From NCBI RefSeq assembly GCF_000735455.1, contig NZ_JMPS01000071.1, positions 1 to 64,000 on the forward strand: a DNA stretch of 64,000 nucleotides, written 5' to 3'. Origin of the DNA: Yokenella regensburgei ATCC 49455. GTDB taxonomy: Bacteria > Pseudomonadota > Gammaproteobacteria > Enterobacterales > Enterobacteriaceae. The position numbers and the translations under genes were made by a program. Positions within the stretch are counted from its first letter, which is position 1, and each line of letters begins with the position of its first letter. This document shows, one piece after another, positions 46,787-55,636 of this stretch. The notes under the pieces are model-generated. The model saw only the letters and a program-made list of their open reading frames with translations, was not told the DNA's origin and made no database searches.

Positions 46787-47953
46787 ATGAAAATCAATTT
46801 TCCATTAGTAGCCCTCGCGATAGGCGCGTTTGGCATCGGTACGACCGAGTTTTCACCCATGGGCCTGCTGCCCGTCATTGCGAAAGGGGTTGATGTTTCT
46901 ATTCCGGTTGCCGGGATGTTAATCAGCGCCTACGCCGTTGGCGTGATGGTGGGTGCACCACTGATGACGCTGCTGCTGTCTCACCGGGCACGCCGTAACG
47001 CGTTGGTGTTCCTGATGGCTATTTTTACCCTCGGCAACGTGCTGTCGGCGATTGCGCCGGATTACACCACGTTGATGCTATCACGCATCATCACCAGCCT
47101 TAACCACGGCGCGTTCTTCGGCCTGGGGTCAGTGGTGGCCGCAAGCGTCGTACCGAAGCATAAACAGGCAAGCGCGGTGGCGACCATGTTTATGGGCCTG
47201 ACTATTGCCAATATCGGCGGTGTGCCGGCGGCGACCTGGCTTGGTGAAACCATCGGCTGGCGTATGTCTTTCCTTGCTACCGCCGGCCTGGGCGTTGTGG
47301 CGATGCTGAGCCTGTGGTTCTCTCTGCCAAAAGGGAGTGCCGGTGAGCGCCCTGACGTTAAACGCGAGCTTTCTGTACTGATGCGTCCGCAGGTATTGTC
47401 AGCGCTGCTGACCACCGTGCTGGGTGCCGGGGCGATGTTTACGCTTTATACGTATATTTCACCAGTCCTGCACACCATCACCGACGCCTCTCCGCTGTTT
47501 ATTACCGCGATGCTGGTGCTGATCGGCGTGGGCTTCTCTATCGGTAACTACCTTGGTGGTAAGTTTGCCGACCGTTCGGTCAGCCGTACGCTCAAGGGAT
47601 TCCTGCTGCTGCTGATGGTCATTATGCTGGCAATTCCGCTGCTGGCGCGCAGTGAAATTGGCGCCGCTATCAGCATGGTGGTGTGGGGCGCGGCAACCTT
47701 CGCCGTCGTACCGCCGCTGCAGATGCGCGTGATGCGTGTGGCTCACGAAGCTCCAGGGCTTTCTTCTTCAGTGAATATTGGGGCGTTCAACCTCGGTAAC
47801 GCACTGGGTGCCGCCGCCGGTGGCGCGGTGATCTCCGGTGGCCTCGGCTACAGTTTTGTACCGGTGATGGGGGCGATTATTGCCGGGCTGGCGCTGGTTG
47901 TGGTGCTGTTCGGTGGGCGTTCTCAGCCTGAAGAGGCGATGGTCAGTCAGTGA
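46787..47953 (+). CDS. ydhP: YdhP, MFS transporter
   Basis: A 388-residue 12-helix transporter of the DHA1 family related to the arabinose/chloramphenicol exporters. FGIGTTEFSPMGLLPVIAKG (about 16-35) is the group's hallmark, and it lies in the E. coli position between ynhF and sodB. Substrate not established. CGGAG stands before the ATG. Confidence 0.92.
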   Translation: MKINFPLVALAIGAFGIGTTEFSPMGLLPVIAKGVDVSIPVAGMLISAYAVGVMVGAPLMTLLLSHRARRNALVFLMAIFTLGNVLSAIAPDYTTLMLSRIITSLNHGAFFGLGSVVAASVVPKHKQASAVATMFMGLTIANIGGVPAATWLGETIGWRMSFLATAGLGVVAMLSLWFSLPKGSAGERPDVKRELSVLMRPQVLSALLTTVLGAGAMFTLYTYISPVLHTITDASPLFITAMLVLIGVGFSIGNYLGGKFADRSVSRTLKGFLLLLMVIMLAIPLLARSEIGAAISMVVWGAATFAVVPPLQMRVMRVAHEAPGLSSSVNIGAFNLGNALGAAAGGAVISGGLGYSFVPVMGAIIAGLALVVVLFGGRSQPEEAMVSQ

Positions 47954-47960
47954 TAAAAAT

Positions 47961-47986
47961 ACGCAGAAGGGGTGACCCTTCTGCGT
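47961..47986 (-). terminator. Terminator between sodB and ydhP
   Basis: ACGCAGAAGGG, loop GTGA, CCCTTCTGCGT: an 11-base perfect stem. On the minus strand it is followed by ATTTTTA, so it mainly terminates sodB and stops ydhP less well. Confidence 0.85.
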
Positions 47987-47992
47987 TCTGGT

Positions 47993-48574
47993 TTATGCTG
48001 TCAGGTTCTTCGCAACAAAATTCCAGTTTACCAGCGCCCAGAAATGCTCGAGGTAGTTCGGGCGGGCGTTACGGTAGTCAATGTAATACGCATGTTCCCA
48101 CACATCGACGGTCAGCAGCGGCTTCGCGTCAGTGGTCAGCGGGGTACCCGCGTTAGAAGTCGAGACGATAGCGAGGCTGCCGTCTGCTTTCTTCACAAGC
48201 CAGGTCCAGCCAGAACCGAAGTTCTTGATAGCCGCGTCGGTGAACTGTGCTTTGAAATCTGCAAAGCTACCGAACGCTTTAGTGATGGCTGCAGCTACTT
48301 CGCCGGTTGGCTCGCCGCCGGCCTGCGGTGCCAGGCAGTTCCAGTAGAAGGTGTGGTTCCACACCTGTGCTGCGTTGTTGAACATGCCGCCTTCAGAAGT
48401 ACGAACAACTTCTTCCAGTGATTTGCCTTCAAACGCGGTGCCTTTTACCAGGTTATTCAGGTTGGTGACGTAGGTCTGGTGATGCTTGCCGTAGTGATAT
48501 TCCAGCGTTTCTGCGGAAATGTGCGGCGCCAGGGCGTCTTTTGCATACGGTAATGCAGGTAATTCGAACGACAT
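47993..48574 (-). CDS. sodB: Iron superoxide dismutase
   Basis: A 193-residue cytosolic enzyme that dismutates superoxide. Metal ligands are His27, His74, Asp157 and His161, all at E. coli positions, and the sequence [16 protein letters not shown] is typical of the iron form. The leader just before the ATG (ACAATAATAAAGGAGAGTAG) matches that of E. coli sodB, where small RNA RyhB binds to silence the gene under iron starvation; the same control is likely here. Confidence 0.97.
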   Translation of the reverse strand: MSFELPALPYAKDALAPHISAETLEYHYGKHHQTYVTNLNNLVKGTAFEGKSLEEVVRTSEGGMFNNAAQVWNHTFYWNCLAPQAGGEPTGEVAAAITKAFGSFADFKAQFTDAAIKNFGSGWTWLVKKADGSLAIVSTSNAGTPLTTDAKPLLTVDVWEHAYYIDYRNARPNYLEHFWALVNWNFVAKNLTA

Positions 48575-48815
48575 TGCTACTCTCCTTTATTATTGTATGA
48601 ACACTCAATAACCACGTATCGAGTATGGGTAGGGTAGCAAATTGAAAGGCGAGACAAAAGAGGAACTTAACCTTACATCTGGCCGGGTTGTGTGGCGTGG
48701 CTCATACCGGCAAAGCGTGTCAGACTGGCGCTGAGAGGGGATTTTTATGGTTCCCGTGGCACTTGCGCGCTTATACTGTTAAGCCAGTCTTTTTATTCTG
48801 ATTTTGTGAGGTTGC

Positions 48816-49484
48816 ATGTCCTCTGAACTCTCTGCGAATAGCCCAACGGACAGCGCGACGCCTCGCAGGAAACGCGGACGCCCGCCGAAAGCGGTCTCCG
48901 TACAGCTTGATGTGAAGCGCACTATCATCCGCACCGGAGTGGAAGTGCTGACCGAGTCACCGTTCAGCGCCAGCAGCCTTGATTACATCCTCAAACGTGC
49001 CGGCGTCCCGAAAGGCTCTTTCTATTACTATTTTGAGAGTAAAGAAGCCTTCGGGATGGCGGTGCTTGAACAGTACGACAGTTTTTTCGCGCGACTCCTT
49101 CAGCGTACCCTGGGTGACGAAACCCGTTTACCGCTCGACAGGATCGCAGCCTTTGTGGATGCGGCCGCCTCAGGAATGGCGAAGTATCAGTTCAATCGCG
49201 GCTGTGCGGTGGGCAACCTGGCGCATGAGGTGGCAAAACTTCCGCCTGCGTTTCGCCAGAAATTAATGCAGGTCTTTGATCAATGGGAAGCGAAACTTGC
49301 GGTGTGCCTGCGTGACGCCGTGGCAGCAGGGCAGATAGCGCACCATGTTGATATCAACATTCAGGCTTCGTTCTTCTGGACCGGCTGGGAAGGGGCAGTG
49401 CTCCGTGCCCGTTTAGAACAAACCCGCCGCCCGCTGGATCTCTTTCTGCAGGGCTTTATCGCCGGGCTTTCCGTCAGTAACTAA
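48816..49484 (+). CDS. acuR: AcuR-like TetR-family regulator
   Basis: A 222-residue TetR-family repressor. The basic N-terminal extension RRKRGRPPKA precedes the helix-turn-helix (about 32-80, SSLDYILKRAGVPKGSFYYYF). In Rhodobacter, AcuR represses the acrylate/DMSP genes including acuI and is released by acrylate. An acuI homologue lies 130 bases downstream with two operator-like palindromes in between, which supports the name; the true ligand is inferred. Confidence 0.85.
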   Translation: MSSELSANSPTDSATPRRKRGRPPKAVSVQLDVKRTIIRTGVEVLTESPFSASSLDYILKRAGVPKGSFYYYFESKEAFGMAVLEQYDSFFARLLQRTLGDETRLPLDRIAAFVDAAASGMAKYQFNRGCAVGNLAHEVAKLPPAFRQKLMQVFDQWEAKLAVCLRDAVAAGQIAHHVDINIQASFFWTGWEGAVLRARLEQTRRPLDLFLQGFIAGLSVSN

Positions 49485-49525
49485 CGCCTCCAGGCCTGTG
49501 CCGCAGCAAAAGCAATAGAATTAAT

Positions 49526-49601
49526 TAGACGATCGGTCTATTATTGTTTGATAAACGACGCCTGCATCCCATCGCGCATATTATTGTAGTCAATTGGTCT
49601 A
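49526..49601. promoter_or_regulatory. Two TetR-type operators before acuI
   Basis: TAGACGATCGGTCTA at 49526-49540 and TAGTCAATTGGTCTA at 49587-49601 are similar palindromes flanking the presumed acuI promoter. They are probable AcuR sites. They also resemble the NemR boxes at 54604 and 55261. Confidence 0.7.
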
Positions 49602-49614
49602 TTAAGGAATCAGC

Positions 49615-50601
49615 ATGTTTAACGCCATTCTCATCAATAAGTCCGACGCGGGTTATGACGCGCAATATACTTCCGTTGCGCAAAGTGACCTGCCGGAAGG
49701 TCACGTCACTGTCGCTATCGATTATTCCTCCATCAATTATAAGGACGCGCTAGCCATCACCGGACGCGGCCCGATTGTGCGCCAGTTTCCAATGGTGCCG
49801 GGCATCGATTTTGCCGGAACGGTCACCGAGAGTTCAGACGATGCTTATCGCGTGGGGGATAAGGTTTTGCTCACGGGATGGGGCGTGGGCGAGCGCCACT
49901 GGGGCGGTCTGGCGCAAAAAGCCAGAGTGAAGAGCGAATGGCTGACCCGATTGCCGGAAGGCGCAAGCCCACAGACGGTGATGGCTATCGGCACCGCTGG
50001 TTTTACCGCCATGCTGTGTGTGAATGCGTTGTTGAAACAGGGGATAACGCCGCAGATGGGCCCGGTGCTGGTGACCGGTGCCAGCGGTGGGGTGGGTAGC
50101 TGTGCGGCCATCATTTTGCGCAAACTGGGTTATGACGTTATCGCAAGCTCCGGGCGTCCGGAGGAAACCGCACAGCTGCTGGCTAAATGGGGCGTGAAGG
50201 AGATAATCCATCGCGATGAGCTGGGGGCTCCAGGTAAGCCGTTGCAGAAAGAGCGCTGGGCTGCGGCGGTGGATACCGTGGGTAGCCACACCCTGTTCAA
50301 CGCCTGTGCCGGAACAAAATACAACGGCGTCGTAGCTGCCTGCGGCATGGCACAGGGAATGGATTTCCCGGCAAACGTTGCCCCTTTCATCCTGCGTGGA
50401 GTGACGCTGCGGGGCGTGGATAGCGTGATGGTAAGCCAGGCGGTCCGCGAAGAGACCTGGCGCGACGTGTGCCGGTACCTGACCGCCGATGACTTAGCGG
50501 GTATCAGCGTTGTGAAACCGCTAAGCACCGCCATTGCCACCGCCGAAGCGCTGCTGGCAGGCCAGGTTCATGGTCGTGTGGTGATTGACTGCAATAAATA
50601 G
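49615..50601 (+). CDS. acuI: AcuI-type NADPH-dependent acryloyl-CoA reductase
   Basis: A 328-residue zinc-free medium-chain dehydrogenase/reductase of the YhdH/AcuI family, which reduces toxic acryloyl-CoA to propanoyl-CoA with NADPH. The nucleotide-binding motif is VTGASGGVGSCAAIIL (about 153-168), followed by YDVIASSGRPEE, which contacts the NADPH phosphate. The catalytic-domain opening IDYSSINYKDALAITGRG is a family signature. AAGGAAT stands before the ATG. It is probably derepressed when AcuR leaves the two upstream sites. Confidence 0.92.
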   Translation: MFNAILINKSDAGYDAQYTSVAQSDLPEGHVTVAIDYSSINYKDALAITGRGPIVRQFPMVPGIDFAGTVTESSDDAYRVGDKVLLTGWGVGERHWGGLAQKARVKSEWLTRLPEGASPQTVMAIGTAGFTAMLCVNALLKQGITPQMGPVLVTGASGGVGSCAAIILRKLGYDVIASSGRPEETAQLLAKWGVKEIIHRDELGAPGKPLQKERWAAAVDTVGSHTLFNACAGTKYNGVVAACGMAQGMDFPANVAPFILRGVTLRGVDSVMVSQAVREETWRDVCRYLTADDLAGISVVKPLSTAIATAEALLAGQVHGRVVIDCNK

Positions 50602-50618
50602 AACTGATGAATAAAAGA

Positions 50619-50645
50619 AGAAGCCCGCATTATGCGGGCTTCTGT
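50619..50645. terminator. Terminator between acuI and mepH
   Basis: AAGCCCGCAT pairs with ATGCGGGCTT, flanked by GAAG and TCTGTC. A ten-base perfect stem between convergent genes; no long U run on either side. Confidence 0.7.
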
Positions 50646-50664
50646 CGTTTGAACAGGGCAGGGA

Positions 50665-51483
50665 TCAGCGAATGGTTTTTGGTGTCATTACGCGACGAGC
50701 GCCAACGTAGTGACGGGTCCAGTAGTCTTCGCTCAGCGAGGTCACCTGGATATCGCGACCGGTACGCGGAGACTGGATGAATTTCCCATTACCAACATAC
50801 ACGCCAACGTGATCGGCAGTACCACGACCGCGGGTGCGGAAGAACACCAGATCGCCGCTTTCCAGTTCACTGCGGTTTACCGGGCGCGCGTCGCGCAAGT
50901 GGTACATTTCATTAGCCGTACGTGGAATCCGAATATTCACCAGATCTTTATAGGCGTAATAAACCAGACCGCTGCAATCAAAACCGGTTCGCGGTGAGGT
51001 GCCACCCCAACGGTACGGTTTGCCAATCTGGTTCATTAATTTGTTCATTGCGGTTTTCTGCGCTTTCTGCACTTTTGCTTTGTGCACATCGGCCACTTTC
51101 AGCGGCTTATCGTCAACGACCTTAACGCATTTCTTCTTGTGGCCTTTGGTGACGGTGCATTTTTGCGTCACTTTGGCGGCAGCGGTTTGTTGCTTGCTGC
51201 CCTTGTGCGTACTGGAAGCGGTTTTGTGAGTCGAGGAAGACGCTTTGCTGGAGGCGGTGGTTTTCTTTTTAGCGCTGGTTTTAGTGCTGGTTTTGCTGGT
51301 TGTTTTAGCAGTGGTTTTGGTTTTCTGGCTGGTTTTTTTCTTACGTTCGCTGCTTTTAACCGGGTGCGCTTTTTGGGCTGAAGACGACCGCGCCTGCTGG
51401 GAAGCATGCGACAAAGGCGTAAACGATATCGATGTAAAAAGTAAAGCACAGAGCGTGATCGAGATTTTATTTATCCGCGCCAC
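50665..51483 (-). CDS. mepH: MepH, peptidoglycan DD-endopeptidase
   Basis: A 272-residue exported NlpC/P60 peptidase (formerly ydhO) that cuts D-Ala-mDAP crosslinks so the wall can expand. The signal peptide ends near residue 27 (LSHASQQ). A low-complexity Lys/Thr/Ser linker follows (about 30-110). The catalytic domain (about 145-270) has the cysteine in FDCSGLVYYAY and histidine in TADHVGVYVGNGKF. The linker differs greatly in sequence from E. coli while the enzyme domain is nearly identical. Confidence 0.95.
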   Translation of the reverse strand: MARINKISITLCALLFTSISFTPLSHASQQARSSSAQKAHPVKSSERKKKTSQKTKTTAKTTSKTSTKTSAKKKTTASSKASSSTHKTASSTHKGSKQQTAAAKVTQKCTVTKGHKKKCVKVVDDKPLKVADVHKAKVQKAQKTAMNKLMNQIGKPYRWGGTSPRTGFDCSGLVYYAYKDLVNIRIPRTANEMYHLRDARPVNRSELESGDLVFFRTRGRGTADHVGVYVGNGKFIQSPRTGRDIQVTSLSEDYWTRHYVGARRVMTPKTIR

Positions 51484-51825
51484 TGAGCAATCCCCTGTGA
51501 TTAAGGCAGGCCTGCCATCATGCCTGCGTATGATTTTTCAAAACGCATCGATTCTAATGCATAAGAACACGAAATGTTAATAGCCTTTTTGCATCTGATA
51601 TCCCGTTTCGTAAGCAAGTGCAAAAAAATGCAGCAGTCGAGCAACATACAGAAATAAAACGCTCAGATTTTCATCCGCGCTGCCGATAAAGAGATATTTT
51701 TAAGGCAACTTCTGAACGCAGAAGATAAAATAATGAGGCGTGAACAAAATGTTATTTTCGGACAGCGGTCATAGACGCTACAATGTCAGACTACTGCCGT
51801 AAGAGAAGTTATAGGAAGCAAGACA
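51484..51825. other. Divergent intergenic region between mepH and grxD
   Basis: No gene is seen in 342 bases. It must contain the promoters of both genes, but I cannot place them reliably. The stretch from 51690 to 51760 is AT-rich and nearest to grxD. Confidence 0.4.
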
Positions 51826-52173
51826 ATGACCACAACTATCGAAAAAATCCAGCGTCAAATCGCCGAAAACCCGATTCTGCTGTACATGAAAGGCTCTCCG
51901 AAGCTGCCAAGCTGTGGCTTCTCCGCTCAGGCGGTTCAGGCACTGTCTGCCTGTGGCGAGCGTTTTGCTTATGTCGACATTCTGCAGAACCCGGACATCC
52001 GTGCCGAGCTGCCGAAATACGCAAACTGGCCGACCTTCCCGCAGCTGTGGGTTGACGGTGAACTGGTTGGCGGTTGCGACATTCTGATTGAAATGTACCA
52101 GCGTGGCGAACTTCAGCAGCTCATCAAAGAGACTGCGGCGAAGTACAAAGAAGAAGAGCCGAAAAGCGAATAA
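51826..52173 (+). CDS. grxD: Grx4, monothiol glutaredoxin
   Basis: A 115-residue cytosolic CGFS-type glutaredoxin (formerly ydhD). The motif is Cys30-Gly-Phe-Ser (KLPSCGFSAQ). Such proteins bind a bridging 2Fe-2S cluster with glutathione and act in Fe-S trafficking with BolA partners, linking to suf function elsewhere in this window. WPTFPQLWVDGELVGGCD (68-85) is the glutathione-binding part. GGAAG lies before the ATG. Confidence 0.97.
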   Translation: MTTTIEKIQRQIAENPILLYMKGSPKLPSCGFSAQAVQALSACGERFAYVDILQNPDIRAELPKYANWPTFPQLWVDGELVGGCDILIEMYQRGELQQLIKETAAKYKEEEPKSE

Positions 52174-52224
52174 TGTGTTCTGTCATGCCGGAGGCACTAC
52201 GCTTATCCGGCGACAGAAACCTGT

Positions 52225-52253
52225 AAAAAAGCGACCTTACGGTCGCTTTTTTT
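52225..52253. terminator. Bidirectional terminator between grxD and rnt
   Basis: AAAAAAGCGACC, loop TTAC, GGTCGCTTTTTTT. The stem is flanked by A and T runs on both sides, so it can end both convergent transcripts; it touches the rnt stop codon. Confidence 0.92.
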
Positions 52254-52902
52254 ATTCCTGCGTCTCAGCGACAGGTAGCGGCCAGCCGCCCATACGTTTC
52301 CAGCGGTTGACGATTTCGCAAAACAGGATGGCGGTCTGTTCGGTGTCGTACAGCGCCGAGTGGGCTTTGCTGCTGTCAAACTCCATACCCGCTGCGGCAC
52401 AGGCTTTTGACAACACGGTTTGCCCAAGCGCCAGTCCGCTCAGAGCTGCGGTGTCGAAGGTCACAAACGGATGGAACGGGTTACGCTTGAGTGACGCGCG
52501 TTCAGCCGCGGCCATCATAAAGCTATGATCGAAGGTAGCATTGTGCGCAACCATAATCGCCCGGTTGCAGTTACTGTCTTTGATGCCTTTACGCACGGCT
52601 TTAAAGATGGCGTGCAGGGCATCGTATTCGCTGACCGCACCACGCTCCGGATCGTCAGGATTAATGCCGTTGAAAGCCAGCGCTTCAGGCTGCAGATTGG
52701 CGCCTTCAAATGGGGTAACGTGGAAATGCAGTGTGGTGTCCGGCATCAGCCAACCTTGCTCATCCATTTTTAGCGTGACGGCGGCAACTTCGAGTAACGC
52801 ATCGGTTGCTGCATTAAACCCGGCCGTTTCGACATCAATGACTACCGGATAAAATCCGCGGAAACGGTCGCACAGACCATTCAGTTGAGCATTGTCGGAC
52901 AT
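52252..52902 (-). CDS. rnt: Ribonuclease T
   Basis: A 216-residue DEDD-family 3'-to-5' exonuclease that trims the 3' ends of tRNA, 5S and 23S rRNA. Active-site residues are Asp23 and Glu25 ([11 protein letters not shown]), with His and Asp in [12 protein letters not shown] near 181-186. The enzyme normally works as a dimer. In E. coli lhr follows rnt; here grxD is directly convergent and lhr is missing. Confidence 0.96.
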   Translation of the reverse strand: MSDNAQLNGLCDRFRGFYPVVIDVETAGFNAATDALLEVAAVTLKMDEQGWLMPDTTLHFHVTPFEGANLQPEALAFNGINPDDPERGAVSEYDALHAIFKAVRKGIKDSNCNRAIMVAHNATFDHSFMMAAAERASLKRNPFHPFVTFDTAALSGLALGQTVLSKACAAAGMEFDSSKAHSALYDTEQTAILFCEIVNRWKRMGGWPLPVAETQE

Positions 52903-53009
52903 CAGAATCTCTTGTACTAAATAACGAAGCGCGCATTATGGCAAATTTTGCCCAGGCTGGGTAGGCGGCGGGAAAAAAGAACGGGTGCCGAAGCACCCGC
53001 AGGAAGAGA

Positions 53010-53417
53010 TTAGTGGCCGAGACCTTTTCCGGCATCTTTCTCTTCGATCAGTTCAATCTTGTAGCCATCCGGATCTTCGACAAACGCGATGACGGTCGTA
53101 CCGCCTTTCACCGGGCCCGCTTCGCGGGTGACGTTGCCGCCGTTTTTACGGATACGGTCGCAGGCTTCAGCGGCATTCTCGACGCTCAGCGCGATATGAC
53201 CGTAGGCGGTGCCGAGCTCGTAGCTGTCTACACCCCAGTTCCAGGTCAGTTCAATGACCGCTTCGTCACTTTCCGCGCCGTAGCCGACGAAAGCGAGAGA
53301 GTATTTATACTCCGGATTTTCGCTGGTGCGCAGCAGTTTCATGCCCAGTACGTTGGTATAGAACTCGATGGAACGTTGCAGATCGCCAACGCGCAGCATG
53401 GTGTGAAGTAAGCGCAT
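53010..53417 (-). CDS. gloA: Glyoxalase I
   Basis: A 135-residue cytosolic metalloenzyme (nickel in enterics) that turns the methylglyoxal-glutathione hemithioacetal into S-lactoylglutathione. Metal ligands His5, Glu56, His74 and Glu122 are all at E. coli positions. It follows nemA by 75 bases on the same strand; in E. coli nemR-nemA-gloA are co-transcribed and induced by electrophiles. Confidence 0.97.
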   Translation of the reverse strand: MRLLHTMLRVGDLQRSIEFYTNVLGMKLLRTSENPEYKYSLAFVGYGAESDEAVIELTWNWGVDSYELGTAYGHIALSVENAAEACDRIRKNGGNVTREAGPVKGGTTVIAFVEDPDGYKIELIEEKDAGKGLGH

Positions 53418-53492
53418 ATTTTTCCCTTAAAAAGTCGCGAGTAGAGAGTCTGTGAGTATAGCGGCGGATGCCCGCCGCTATCAATGCGGGGA

Positions 53493-54590
53493 TTAAAGCG
53501 TTGGGTAATCGGTATAGCCTTCAGCGCCACCACCGTAGAAGCTTTCCGGGCGCTGCGGGTTCAGTTCCGTTTTGTGCTGCAGGCGAGCCACCAGATCCGG
53601 GTTTGCAATCCAGTCACGGCCAAAAGCGACGGCATCAATCAGGCCTTTCGCAATCAGATCGTTGGCTTTTTCCAGTGTATACGCCCCGGCACCGATAATA
53701 GGGCCGTGGAAACGCTCGCGAACTTTACGGCGGAACGCTTCGTCGTACGGCTTGCCGCCAGCCCAGTCCGGTTCGGACATATGCAGGTAGGCGATACCGC
53801 GTTTGCCCAGCTGTTCGATGAGATACAACGCGTCGGCTTCTTCATCCGGGCCGTTACCCACGTTCTGGAAGCTGCCAATCGGGGAAACGCGGATACCAAT
53901 GCGATCGGCACCCCATTCTTTAATACCGGCATCTACCACTTCCAGCACCAGGCGAGCACGATTTTCCACGCTGCCGCCGTACTGATCGGTACGCTGATTA
54001 GATTCCGGTGACAGGAACTGGTGCAGCAGATAGCCGTGAGCGGAGTGCAGCTCAACCAGATCGAAACCGGCTTCGCGGGCGTTGGCGATAGCATGACGGA
54101 AGTCATTCACGATTCCCGGGATCTCAGCGGTTTCCAGCGCTCGCGGCATTGAGGTGTCGACGCGAATAGCGTGGCCGTTTTCATCACGCAGCGAAGTGCG
54201 GGTACCGGCAATGATCGCAGAAGGCGCGACCGGCGCTTCACCATGTGGCTGAATGCTATGGTGAGAGATACGGCCGGTGTGCCACAGCTGGACGGCGATA
54301 TGGCCATTTTCAGCATGTACACCTGCGGTGATTTTTTTCCACGCGGCAACCTGCTCCGGGCTGTGCAGCCCTGGTGCACCGGCATAGCCTTTTGCCTGCG
54401 CGGAAACCTGGGTGGCTTCAGAGATAATCAAACCGGAGCTGGCGCGCTGGCGGTAATACTCGGCCATCAATGGGGTCGGAATATCGCCGGGCTCAATGCT
54501 GCGCAGACGGGTCAGCGGCGCCATGAAGACGCGGTTCGGCACGTTGATGGCGCCGACGGTAAGCGGGGAAAACACATTCTTCTGGGACAT
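53493..54590 (-). CDS. nemA: NemA, N-ethylmaleimide reductase
   Basis: A 365-residue FMN-dependent Old Yellow Enzyme that reduces activated double bonds and nitro compounds. [10 protein letters not shown] near residue 22 binds FMN, and [14 protein letters not shown] near 180 gives the substrate-binding pair His-x2-His and the family signature. It is second in the nemR-nemA-gloA operon. Confidence 0.97.
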   Translation of the reverse strand: MSQKNVFSPLTVGAINVPNRVFMAPLTRLRSIEPGDIPTPLMAEYYRQRASSGLIISEATQVSAQAKGYAGAPGLHSPEQVAAWKKITAGVHAENGHIAVQLWHTGRISHHSIQPHGEAPVAPSAIIAGTRTSLRDENGHAIRVDTSMPRALETAEIPGIVNDFRHAIANAREAGFDLVELHSAHGYLLHQFLSPESNQRTDQYGGSVENRARLVLEVVDAGIKEWGADRIGIRVSPIGSFQNVGNGPDEEADALYLIEQLGKRGIAYLHMSEPDWAGGKPYDEAFRRKVRERFHGPIIGAGAYTLEKANDLIAKGLIDAVAFGRDWIANPDLVARLQHKTELNPQRPESFYGGGAEGYTDYPTL

Positions 54591-54603
54591 GATGACTCCT
54601 GAG

Positions 54604-54618
54604 TAGACCGGTCGTCTA
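54604..54618. promoter_or_regulatory. NemR-like operator between nemR and nemA
   Basis: TAGACCGGTCGTCTA, a palindrome resembling the NemR box, sits 14 bases before the nemA ATG and after the nemR stop. It may give nemA its own regulated promoter or mark a duplicated operator. Confidence 0.65.
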
Positions 54619-54645
54619 GTAATTCGCTAAATAAAAACGCCTGGT

Positions 54646-55245
54646 TTACACCGAAGGCGCCGCAATCATAGTTTTTGCATGAGCCAGCGCGCTTTCGAGC
54701 GGCGTGGCGCTGCGTGACATCTTGGCCTGCAGATTGGCACCCAGCCACAGGGAGTAGAGCACCTGCGACTGCGTTAGCGCGTCACCCTGAAAGGTGAGGC
54801 TACCTTCGCGTTGGCCGTTTTCCAGCGCCCCGGCGAGCAGGACGATAATTTGGTTCGCGCCTTTGTTCATCTCGCTGCGCATCATCTCTGAGAGATCGCA
54901 GACTTCAGCAGAGAGTTTTACCGTCAGGCAACCGCTGATGATCCCTTGCTGGCAGAACTGGTTCAGCGTTTGCTGGTAGTAGGCCAGCAGGCGATCACGG
55001 TAGTTTCCTTCACCTGAGGCGAAATGATTCTTCAGCCGCAGATGGTAATCCGCATAGTGACGCTCAAGCATCGCTACGCCAAAAGTCTCTTTTGAGCGGA
55101 AGTAGTGATAGAACGAGCCTTTCGGCACTTCCGCCGTCTTCAGTAGTTCGCTCAGACCCATGCCGGTAAAACCCTTGAGCATGCAAAGACGCTCGCCGGT
55201 GGCAAGGATATGTTCTCGGGTATCACAATCAACAGGTCTGCTCAT
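54646..55245 (-). CDS. nemR: NemR, electrophile- and hypochlorite-sensing repressor
   Basis: A 199-residue TetR-family repressor. The helix-turn-helix is about 26-55 (LSELLKTAEVPKGSFYHYF). Cys106 (IISGCLTVK) and Lys175 (NLQAKMS), which form the reversible redox switch in E. coli NemR, are both present. It controls nemRA and gloA, and senses N-ethylmaleimide, methylglyoxal and reactive chlorine species. Autoregulation is suggested by the box at 55261. Confidence 0.96.
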   Translation of the reverse strand: MSRPVDCDTREHILATGERLCMLKGFTGMGLSELLKTAEVPKGSFYHYFRSKETFGVAMLERHYADYHLRLKNHFASGEGNYRDRLLAYYQQTLNQFCQQGIISGCLTVKLSAEVCDLSEMMRSEMNKGANQIIVLLAGALENGQREGSLTFQGDALTQSQVLYSLWLGANLQAKMSRSATPLESALAHAKTMIAAPSV

Positions 55246-55260
55246 GGGGAAATAATGTAG

Positions 55261-55276
55261 TAGACCGATTGGTCTA
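55261..55276. promoter_or_regulatory. NemR box in the nemR promoter
   Basis: TAGACCGATTGGTCTA is a near-perfect palindrome matching the E. coli NemR operator. It is 15 bases before the nemR ATG. Confidence 0.85.
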
Positions 55277-55381
55277 ATGCAAGAAAAATTGTGCGTCCGT
55301 CGAAGCTGTATCGATTAAGGGTTGCGCAAGGCGAGTGAAACGTCTTCAATGGTATAACAATCTTTTAACGGGGGACAGGGC

Positions 55382-55621
55382 ATGGCTGAACAACTGGAAT
55401 TTTTTCCGGTACCGAGCCCATGTCGGGGAATTTGCCAGTCCGACGAGCGCGGCTATTGTCGAGGTTGTATGCGTAGCCGCGAAGAACGCTTTCAATGGCA
55501 GGCGATGTCTGACGGGCAAAAACAGGAGGTGATCCGCCTGTGCCGTCAACGGTTGCTGCGTAAATTGCGCGCCAACAAACCCGCTGCGGCAGAAGATCCG
55601 GAACAACCCTCCCTGTTTTAA
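55382..55621 (+). CDS. ydhL: YdhL, DUF1289 protein
   Basis: A 79-residue protein with the DUF1289 cysteine cluster (SPCRGICQSDERGYCRGCMRS, cysteines near 14, 18, 26 and 29), a possible metal or cluster site. It closely matches E. coli YdhL throughout and is divergent from nemR as there. Function unknown. Confidence 0.93.
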   Translation: MAEQLEFFPVPSPCRGICQSDERGYCRGCMRSREERFQWQAMSDGQKQEVIRLCRQRLLRKLRANKPAAAEDPEQPSLF

Positions 55622-55636
55622 TGTTGATTGTGGGCT

